Assembly: GCA_032716605.1 (NCBI GenBank)
Contig: CM064501.1
Span: 28,196,959-28,260,958 of the forward strand
Origin: Paralithodes platypus
Taxonomy: Eukaryota; Arthropoda; Malacostraca; Decapoda; Lithodidae
Length of the DNA: 64,000 nucleotides
Reading direction: 5' to 3'
A program made the position numbers and the translations under genes. Positions 55,961-64,000 of the stretch are shown here, in pieces (within the stretch, counting starts at the first letter, position 1; every line of letters starts with the position of its first letter). The notes below the pieces were generated by a model. The model was not told the DNA's origin and searched no databases. It saw nothing but the letters and a program-made list of their open reading frames with translations.

Positions 55961-58255
55961 TGTTACGAACTGGCACTCGGGTACACAAGAGCTCTCAATC
56001 AGGACTCCAATACGGCTCGCTGCCTCAACGGAAACACACGATCCCAACCCCTGAGTACTGCCAGCTGAACAAAAAACACCAATACCCTCCAGAGTTCAAT
56101 CTGTTATAACGGGGTATACAAGAACTCGGTACTAGTGTTCAACAACAGACTAATAAAGAGACTGGAATTATCTAGTCTGGTCAACAATCAAACAATGAAG
56201 TAAAAACAACAACACAAAAGAATAGTGTTGGCCGAAGCCGAAGTAATCCACCCTTGACTATGAACTTAAGAGGTCCACCACCCTCTACTTCGGATCGGCA
56301 CTATTACGTTACGTTAATTAATAGTCCTTAAGCATCGAGCAAGGAATCATCTGAAAAAAGTTAGATGCTTCTCGGATGCTCGTAAGAAGTACGTATCAGA
56401 TTTTGAACAGTAATTCAATAAGCAAAAACACTGGCAATTAAATACTATTAAAGGTTTAAAATGGCATAAGAATAATTAAAAGAATATGCAATAGTAAATG
56501 GCAAACATTAAAAGGAAGTACTCCGCAAATGCAACGGCAATAGCCTACTCGGATTGTGCTCGTGGGCCACTAATCACTAAAGTAGCCAAGCTTGCAACAC
56601 ATGAAATCAATAGTGCATAAACAATATCATACATAAGGAAAGCTTCAATACTATTCTGTATCTACTAATCGAGCAAAGTCTAGCTGGGGTACTGTAGGCA
56701 AAACGGTAGCAGTGACTGAGCAAAAACGGCTCGTAGCCTAGCGAAGTCCTCACGACTGTTTAACACCTTACGAGCGGCCTATGCGGTTTATTTATATGTA
56801 CCGCACAGCGGGGTGTTTTTAGCCAAAATAGGGCTGTTTACGTGATCATTTTCATGCCTAAATAAGACCCAGAACGTAAAACAAGTACCTGTCCCTGAAA
56901 GGGCATAAACAGAGCTTTCGAATGACACCATAACGATCCTTGTATGATGGATAGTTTTCTTGCAATAACCGTGCAACGCGAGTGCAAAAAGCAGGTAATT
57001 CGGTACTTTCGGTACATAATTGAGTATGTAGCGAGTGAGAGAGGGAGGAGGGAGCTGAGATTTGTGTCAGTAGGTTCGCCGCGGTGGTCTGGAGCAGTCA
57101 TACGCTCGCTAGTCTCCTGCCACCACTTGTCTCTCTCTCTCAGCCACATTACGTGCTGAAATTGCCACTCGACCTATGTCGAGCGCCGCCACATAGTCCA
57201 GCTTTATTTAACTCGACTTATGTTGCTCGCCGCTAATTAAGGGTTAAAGTATTACGTTAAAACTAACAAGTGCACTTTGAGAAATCCAGATCCCTTGTAT
57301 CTGGTTTTCTCCCGGCTCCTTGACAAAGTAAAAACAAACTGTTAATAAAATACAGGGTGGTTAGGCTCTTGCCCTCACGCACTGTAAATTATTAACTTAA
57401 CACAGTCAGCCGCGAAGACAACCTAGGCTTCACTGAACCGAAACGAGTATGCAGGTTTATCGCTTAACCACTGCATCAAACAACAACTCGTAACACAGAA
57501 AAACCTTACCCCAGTCTAGCATTACCTAGACTAGCAGAAAACAGGAATAATAATAATAACACACAGGGAAATGCATATACAAGTGCAACAAACATAAATC
57601 AATCCTATTCTAAGTCAACCCTTCCAAAATAGGCTATCTAATAGGCAAGTATCTCGTGAGAACTCAAGCGATAATACGTTGGCTGACTAGCTCTGCACCA
57701 ACGGGACCATGGAAGTTAAACAGGGCAGGGAAAAGAGAAAATAAGAATGTAAGGTAGTAGAGAAAGTTCCCATCAGTCAGAAGAATATAAATAGTTAGCA
57801 AGGGAAATGAGAAGTCGCTCTGAATAATGAGTTCCTTTTATACCCGGCCCTCTAGTGAGCCCAACGTGAACTACTAAGGACCGCCCACTGACAACCATTA
57901 CGTAATTTCTCTCTCTCCTCTGGGATACACAAAGGCTCCCCGGAGGAGTGCTAGTGAGTTAGGCCTACCTCCTGCCTGGCGTACCCACTGACACCTAACT
58001 GTGGCTGTTTCTCTTCCCATCATTACAAATAAGTTTTACACACAATACTTATAACTAATGATATAAAATAGAACTCGTTGACTCAGATGAAAACAAAATA
58101 CATATTCATAATACTTATAGTACAACAGCTCACACGAACTAAGTTAGGAAACTCTACATAGACTACAGCCAAAGTTCCTGCCCTGACGATCCTAGCGAGA
58201 GTGGGGCATGACTAGGCGTTCTGTACAGCATGCTCACACGTGGACATGCGTCACA
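55961..58255 (-). repeat. Gypsy-B LTR (5' LTR by orientation), with MITE insert
   Basis: 2295 bp including a 481-bp MITE and one TTAA. Minus-strand TATA box at 57842-57835. It carries the empty site for the MITE found in the other LTR, and vice versa. Confidence 0.9.
56759..57247. mobile_element. TTAA-flanked MITE in right Gypsy-B LTR (481 bp)
   Basis: TTAA at 56759-56762 and 57244-57247; ends CACCTTACGAGCGGC and complement CCCTTAATTAGCGGC. The empty site in the left LTR (CTGTTTAAAGTATTACG) is near 49187-49202. Same family as the outer parts of 20417-21352. Confidence 0.88.
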
Positions 58256-58440
58256 TACTACATGTTGGATTCGCTCTGTAAGTAAGTCATCGATTCATTG
58301 GAGTATATGACCGTCTATGCCATAAGATTGTAGTAGTTTGTGAGGATTGTTTTTTGAAAATCAAGGTAAACAATGTCAACTAATTGAAGTTCATCGTAGA
58401 TGTCACATTTGTCATGGAAAGAGTCAAGGAGATTAATCGG
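58256..58440 (-). mobile_element. LINE fragment resuming beyond Gypsy-B
   Basis: It matches the 5' portion of LINE 58880-60258 (shared TTTTGAAAATCAAGGTA, TCATCGTAGA, GGAAAGAG). Together with 45982-46801 and 47639-47721 it reconstitutes one LINE copy split by a MITE and by Gypsy-B. Confidence 0.82.
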
Positions 58441-58879
58441 GCAACGCCCTTAAATTGCAGTAGAAGAGTTTCCCATTATGAACAACACATTGTTTTATTT
58501 CATAAGCACTGGCAGTACCGAACACCATTAGTACGTTTTATGTGGTATATTCAATAAACTTTTTGTTTTTCTACAGTGACTTTTTCTACTTTTACCATTT
58601 GCAGCAACACAGTTCATTAACCCTCTCAGTTCTGAGTATTTTTTTTTAGTTTCCATGGACAGGCGACACACGGTCTGGGGCTGCTAAAGCCTCACCCAGC
58701 AATTAATTTTTGCCAGATACCTCCACATATGGACTAGTAGACCAGATAATATCTAGTCCTAAATGGACGCCATGGCGTATTTCGTGTGCTTTTACCAAAT
58801 TTCGTACAGGGCTTAAGGACGCCATGGCGTCCATTCGTGCGCCAGGGCAAAAATAGCTCAGGACGCCATGGCGTCCATA
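58441..58879. repeat. Non-coding sequence with three copies of a 16-bp perfect palindrome
   Basis: GGACGCCATGGCGTCC is complete at 58817-58832 and 58861-58876, and 14 of 16 bases at 58765-58778 (followed by AT instead of CC). Spacing is 52 and 44 bp. A TTAACCCTCTCAG end near 58618 looks like one end of a TTAA MITE, but the other end was not found. Confidence 0.75.
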
Positions 58880-60258
58880 CGTACAAAGGAGTACAAAGGA
58901 AATCAAGCAACAACAGATCTAGTGACCCTTCTAGGTTGCTTGTCCTCCAAAACACTGAGGATCAAGTGACCAAACAGTGGTTTAGAGTGGGTAAGGGAAC
59001 ATTGGAAAGGGAATTACTGCCCTGGAACTAATGTCCGTGGCAGGATTAGGAAGTTAGTAGGGGACAGATGGGTTAGTAACTGAGGGGGGGATAAAATAAA
59101 GTTATTCATTTACAAACGCAGTCAGTCGCGGGTTTGATGCGAGATATTTGTCTAGGCGGAGTTTAAATGAATCAACGGTGATGCAGTCTATAACGTTTCG
59201 GGGAAGCCCATTCCACAAGTTGACAACTCGATTGAAGAAGAAATTCTTAGATTCGTGTGAGTTAAAAGATTTACCAATAATTTTGCAACCGTTTCCCCGC
59301 GTGTAATTAGATTGGTCAATAGTGAAGTACTTACTACAGTTCATATTGTCGATGCCTTTGATGATTTTGAACACTTGAATTAAGTCACCTCTTAATCTGC
59401 GCTGGGTTAAAGGAAATAGATTTAATTCTCTAAGACGCTCTTCGTATGGTTTGTTCTTTAGGCTAGGTATCATTTTGGTAACTCTACGTTGAACTCGTTC
59501 TAGCTTGTTTATATCTTTTTGGTAATAAGGGCACCAGGATTGAACGCAGTATTCCAGAAGAGGGCGGACTAATGAATTGTAAAGGGTTAGGATAACTTCT
59601 TTGGATTTATGCTCAAATGACCTGCCTATAAAGCCAATTATTTTGTTTGCCTTCTTAACAACTTCTGAACATTGTTGACTCGGTTTTAGGTTACTCGATA
59701 TTGTTACTCCCAGATCGGTTTCTCTGTTTACATTCTTAAGCTGAGTGCCATTCATCGAATAGTTTGCTTTCTCATTTAGGTATCCGATATGTAGTACTTT
59801 ACATTTATCCGCATTGAAACTCATTTGCCAAATTTGGGCCCAACATGACAATTTATCTAGATTGTGTTGCATATCGTCAACTTGTTCTTTTGAGAGTACG
59901 CTATTTGCAATTTTTGTATCGTCAGCAAATTTTGAGATTGTACAGGTGAGACCCTCATCTATGTCGTTGATGTAAATTAGAAAGAGAATTGGTCCTAGTA
60001 CCGATCCCTGGGGTACCCCGCTGCTTACATTGGTCCATTTTGATGCCTTACCGTTTATGACTACTCTTTGCTTTCTGTCGCTGAGCCAATTTTCTTTCCA
60101 TTTCAACACACCGTCTTGTATTCCATGCGCTTTTAGTTTTAGCAGTAAACGTTTGTGGGGAACTTTGTCAAAGGCCTTTTGAAAATCAAGGTATATAATA
60201 TCTACAGCTTTACTCTCATCGTAGAGGTTGAGGATATCGTGGAAGAGAGAGTTAATTT
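58880..60258 (-). mobile_element. 5'-truncated CR1/Jockey-like LINE with RT ORF
   Basis: Minus-strand ORF 60109-59102 (335 codons), open further upstream to about 60255. RT motifs: DFQKAFDKVPH, GVPQGSVLGPILFLIYINDI, catalytic FADDTKIA, LEYCVQSWCPYYQKDINKLE and LWNGLPRNV. The N-terminal RT and endonuclease are missing. It provides the reference for the degraded LINE pieces at 19597, 45982 and 58256. Confidence 0.9.
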
Positions 60259-60860
60259 ATGCAGTCATTGAGAAAGTTAATGTGATATAAAATATGTATT
60301 AAGATACAATTGCGTATCATGATTATTAAATACAAAATATTGAACATGCGGCCATGGATTCAGAGAAACACACACGCATCTCACATTGTTAAACTGTATT
60401 TATATGAAATTTACAAAAATTGTCCTACATAGTCAAGTTTTCCTATATCTTATTCTATCTCTCTATGCTCAACCAAGCTGTTCACCACCACTGCCCTCCG
60501 TCACAGTCTAGGTCTTTCACATTATGTCCTGTTTAACGGGGAGGACCTTGTATCCCTCTGATACAGGAGTGCAGACCTAAACAATAGAGGAGAGCCTGCA
60601 TCGTCGTGATGATTCTGCTTGCACTTCTTTTCTGGAAATGCATTTAGCTAACCAGGCATAGAAGATATTCGCTAAAGGTCCCATTCTTCCTGATGACTAG
60701 AACACTATAGGGGTGAAGCTCCTTTAGAGGAAAAGGCAGTTACTTTGATTGTTCCAGGCCGGGGGCAGCTCCTTCGTCGTTGGTATAAAGTGAGGGCAAG
60801 ATATGCCAGCCAATCTCATATGTAACTTACGTCAATGAAATAAGCTTCATGCATGTGTTC
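60259..60860. other. Unassigned non-coding sequence
   Basis: No ORF, repeat or RNA recognised. Confidence 0.4.
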
Positions 60861-60861
60861 A

Positions 60862-61050
60862 AAGTATATAGGGGAGGTGTGGTGGAGTGGTCTTGCCACT
60901 GGACTGGTAATCCAATGGACCCGGGTTCGAACCCCCAATACGTCAATGAGAAGATATTATTGGGATGGAATTTGTGCTGTACCTAGTATCAGTGCATTAC
61001 CACAGCTCACCGAAATGCCAAAAAAATACCATTATTGTTCCATGATTAAA
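60862..61050 (+). mobile_element. tRNA-derived SINE (tRNA-like head)
   Basis: A-box-like TGGTGGAGTGGTC and a strong B box GGGTTCGAACCCC are separated by an anticodon-arm-like CTGGACTGGTAATCCAATGG. The acceptor stem does not close (the 3' side AATACGT cannot pair with the 5' side), and unrelated sequence continues, so it is a SINE head rather than a functional tRNA. The 3' limit is uncertain. Confidence 0.6.
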
Positions 61051-62149
61051 TAGCATTGTATGAATATTCCCATATTCAAAAATATGCTAAAGGGGGGCAA
61101 TGCTTAGTGAGTTAATTGCTCAATAGGTGGCGTTCTGAGAGTGAGGGTCCGAGTGTAGGGAGCGAGACTGTGAAGCGCAGAGGCGAGGCGGCTTCAGAGA
61201 TGGGATTGCTTCGAGCCGTGAAGCTTCGCATGGCTCACTCCCTAGACTGGAGCAAGACCTCACGGGCCTCACCGTGTGCAGCGGTAGAGTGTAAAGGCTA
61301 TCAGCTTATGCCCGAGAGGGAGTAGTTTGAATATAGAAAAAAAAAAAATATATATATATAGATTGGTATTGAGTATGAAGGGCAAAGTAGGTCACGACAG
61401 CTATGAGGTGAGCAATCCCAATACATGTCCTTGAATATGGCTACCACAGGACTCTGTAGTCTCTTGTGACTAAAAGGGGATTTGTTGGAATTGTAGTGTA
61501 TCTCTGGCAATGGTGGCAGGAAAACTCTGGCCAGGATGGATTTGCGTCGGTAGCCTCCGGATAAATGTTTTGTCTAGTACACCCTTTATTTCATGCTGAT
61601 TACCTCTACTTTGTATAGGTGCGAGGTGGCACGCATTAATTCTGGGGTAATGAGTTGTAAACTTATAGAGTCACTATGGAACATATGCACTTATGTGTTG
61701 CACAGCAGGTGTTTGCTTCTTGTATCATTTTGTAAATGTCAACTTTGGGTATGCGAATCTCGACTCTTTATTGAGCAATATGAACATGCAAAGTACCACA
61801 CAATAATAATTCAATGAACATGAAGATTGCTGCCACCACTCAATTTATTGGGGAAAATGAAAACAAGAAATAAAGTTTGTGTATAGAAGAGATGATGTGT
61901 ACTCTGGATTCATTATTCATTTGTTTGCATAATTTCTTTTCTTTTCCTTTTCTTCTCTCACAAATTGGTACAGTATCGTATTCTATTTTTTGTTTTCAAG
62001 AAGTAATTAACCAGGGGGTGGCGACGTTCCTTCTGGAAGGTTTTACTGGTGGTCTGCGACGCTTCTTACGGAAGATAAAATTTCACACTTGTACCAAAGC
62101 TGCGCGCATAGATACAGGCAGCTGCAAATTGGCTTGGGAATAGGCCTAC
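61051..62149. other. Unassigned sequence
   Basis: A GC-richer, open stretch 61116-61325 is followed by A11 and (TA)n at about 61339-61360, which could be a retroposed tail. The other short ORFs show no recognisable domain. Confidence 0.35.
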
Positions 62150-62254
62150 ATGGAAACTCTCTATACCATCTCAACACACACTCCGCTCGCTCCCACACAC
62201 TCAGTACACACACAGTCATCATGGAGCCTTCATGTCCTTCTTCCGCACAGTCCG

Positions 62255-62533
62255 ATGACACAACTAGCCCTCCTTCTGGCGGTGACAGCGGGTGTGGGAG
62301 ACAGAGTGGCTGCCAGAAAGCCCTCTTACCTCTACTTCTACGAGAGTAGTTCAGAGGACGAAGCTCCAGTACGAAAACAAGCATGCAATATGCGTGCAAG
62401 GGGCGATGCACGTGCCAAGAGATCACTGACCTCTGCTTTCAGTGACACCACCCCCCAGATTACCACCACTACCACCAATATTGTTATACCACAACCGGAG
62501 CAACTTGGGCCAGTTACCCATGGTGACGAGTGA
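62255..62533 (+). CDS. Small ORF with signal-peptide-like start, hypothetical
   Basis: From ATG 62255 the frame encodes 92 residues: a hydrophobic start (MTQLALLLAVTAGVGDRVAA) resembling a secretory signal, then KPSYLYFYESSSEDEAP, a basic segment and a Thr-rich end. The frame is open upstream to 62150. It might be a first exon or a chance ORF in CpG-rich sequence; no family recognised and no splice donor identified. Confidence 0.2.
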   Translation: MTQLALLLAVTAGVGDRVAARKPSYLYFYESSSEDEAPVRKQACNMRARGDARAKRSLTSAFSDTTPQITTTTTNIVIPQPEQLGPVTHGDE

Positions 62534-63209
62534 ACCCACATACCTCAACCGGAGCAACATGGACCATTCACCCCTCATAAAGAATGGCCCCAAAAAGCAG
62601 CAGTAACCCCCCGAAAAAGAGAAGCCTCCATCCACCTCCACACAATGCCCCCGCGGACTTTCCCTGTGCACAAGAGGCGACGCACCAACACACCGGAAGT
62701 AACGTCACCCTCCCAAGCCGACCCCAGATAGGTGCAGACGACGTCCCCGCCAGCCAATCCTACGGCCCAAACGTCACCGACCTGCAGCCCCACTGATTGG
62801 TCCTGGGAATCTGTAGGCCAATTAGGAGGGCGCTTCCGCTGCCGTCCCCCCTACCCTCATCACCGACACGAGAAGGGCCTACAGCAACCCTTTCCTTGCA
62901 GCCTCCTCACACCCTTTTTCCATGCATTATACCTAGAGCCAGCTCCAGCTAGAAACCAGATAGGTATTCAGGCAAAAAGGGGAAGGTATCTCACTTCCCC
63001 TCCGAGATCTGAATGCTTACTGGCTACTTATTAGGCGCTTACTGGCCCTACCGACCTTACCTACAATGGCAAATCCCAGATAGGTATCCAATTAGAAAGC
63101 TCCCTGGCATCTAGTAATCTCAGAGCGCTACCTGGCCTCTCCTTCTCTATATCAGGACTCCTGGTGTAGAAATTGCATAATAAGTTGTGGTCTGTCTTTC
63201 AGACCCCCT
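62534..63209. other. GC-richer unassigned sequence
   Basis: Several short Pro-rich ORFs, none with a domain. The phrase ACCGGAGCAAC is repeated near 62496 and 62551, suggesting a local duplication. Confidence 0.35.
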
Positions 63210-63626
63210 TTAACCCACTGAGCCCAGGCAATATAATATAAATGTACACCCCAGGAGCAGCAGGTTTAAAACAAAATAAAAATCCAGAAAACACCTGGAA
63301 TAGGTTAGAAATGAAGGAAAAAACACAAAAAAACAATCCCCTAAATCATTAAGGGGTCCTACGGGGCACCCAAAAGTCGAAATAACATGGGGAAATGGGT
63401 AGGGAAAACATGCAAAAACACGTTTTTGCGTGCTGGACTTTGAGGGCTTTCAACCATCGGCATTGTTGCTTGGGATACTTATACAGTTCTTGTATAAATC
63501 TGAGCTCTCTAGGTGCCATAGAACCGGAGTATTTACCGAAACGCACTCTATACGGTGCTGGGGTTTAGCGTTGCACACTGTATATTGCCATCGCATCACG
63601 TGCGTCGCTGGGGTCCAGGGGGTTAA
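63210..63626. mobile_element. TTAA-flanked MITE (409 bp)
   Basis: TTAA at 63210-63213 and 63623-63626; ends CCCACTGAGCCCAGGC and complement CCCCCTGGACCCCAGC. It shares GCATCACGTGCG and the terminal motif with the MITE at 48209-48878, so both belong to one family with different interiors. Confidence 0.82.
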
Positions 63627-64000
63627 CGTAGTATTTAATTAAATTCAGTATGCGTTTTATCGATACCCTCACACGCTACCTATTTATTATTATTATTCGA
63701 GCACAGTGACTTTGTTATACATTGATGTGGCCACTCAGCCACTCAACCTCTGCATCCCAATGCACGAATTACCCTGTTTTACAAACATATTACATTAAAC
63801 TCCAACTAGCTACACTATTACATATTTATCTAATCACCTAGGGGTTTTCAGAAATAATTCATATTATGTCTCACAGTGTATGTCCCAAAATATTGTATAT
63901 CTATACCTTGTATATTTTTACTTGTATGTCAGTAATGGCCATGTAAATACTACTGTCTTACTTAATTAAACTGTATTAAATCTCACAAGCTTGCATCCTC
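63627..64000. other. AT-rich non-coding sequence
   Basis: Nothing recognised. Confidence 0.4.

Larger units (their letters stand above)
47722..58255 (-). mobile_element. Gypsy-B: Gmr1-like LTR retrotransposon with integrase before RT
   Basis: LTRs start TGTTA and end TCACA at 47722-50238 and 55961-58255; TACT flanks both sides (47718-47721, 58256-58259). Minus-strand order is gag (SCAN-like, zinc knuckle), protease, integrase, RT, RNase H. Ty3/gypsy-type RT with copia-like domain order is the hallmark of Gmr1-like elements, described first from deuterostomes. The primer-binding and polypurine sites are intact. Lesions: frame changes in gag and between gag and pol, and one stop between RT and RNase H. 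It is younger and better kept than Gypsy-A. Confidence 0.92.

Noticed and set aside
60862..60935. Functional tRNA gene
   Set aside because: A and B boxes are present but the acceptor and T stems do not pair properly and SINE-like sequence continues.

Overview
This is a repeat-dominated eukaryotic window, most likely from a large, AT-rich arthropod genome; a decapod crustacean is my best guess. The evidence is nested LTR and non-LTR retrotransposons, TTAA-flanked MITEs, tRNA-derived SINEs and long GT, AT and AAC microsatellites, with almost no host coding sequence. The only recognisable host piece is one isolated C-terminal exon of an SLC22-type transporter, present twice. There is no bacterial-style operon and no CRISPR array, and I found no convincing intact tRNA or rRNA gene.

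Layout. The dominant structure is a near-identical direct duplication: 1-22010 is repeated at 26398-48299 (offset about 26.4 kb). The copies differ by isolated SNPs, microsatellite lengths, one 3-bp indel and one 96-bp indel. Copy 1 starts upstream of the window. The simplest model is a tandem duplication with a unit of about 26.29 kb (22011-48299), but unpurged haplotypes in an assembly would look the same.

Each copy carries, in order: (i) a degraded Ty3/gypsy element on the + strand ('Gypsy-A', gag, protease, RT, RNase H, integrase, env-like ORF, 820-bp 3' LTR), whose pol is interrupted by an antisense poly(A) LINE fragment; (ii) a non-LTR 3' fragment; (iii) the SLC22 exon; (iv) a 7.4-kb element with AGGT flanks and GCGAA-rich ends, enclosing a 4.76-kb DNA transposon with 439-bp fold-back terminal inverted repeats. 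The inner transposon's minus-strand gene encodes two CxxC...HxxxC zinc modules and a PIN/XPG-like nuclease domain, and is itself broken by a dimeric (AAC)n-tailed retroposon with a 14-bp target-site duplication; (v) a tRNA-like SINE, a LINE fragment and a composite MITE.

Between the copies (22011-24957) lie a diverged antisense Gypsy-A LTR containing a head-to-tail MITE dimer, and a LINE 3' end with a 29-bp minisatellite tail. Beyond copy 2 (47722-58255) is a second, almost complete LTR retrotransposon on the minus strand ('Gypsy-B', 10.5 kb, TSD TACT). Its pol places integrase before reverse transcriptase and its gag is SCAN-like, the arrangement known from Gmr1-like elements. It split an older LINE. 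From 58.6 to 64 kb there is another LINE RT fragment, a palindrome cluster, a tRNA-like SINE, a TTAA MITE and otherwise unassigned sequence.

The most interesting items are the nuclease-encoding fold-back transposon, the Gmr1-like domain order, the reciprocal empty and filled TTAA sites in the two Gypsy-B LTRs, and the 26-kb duplication.
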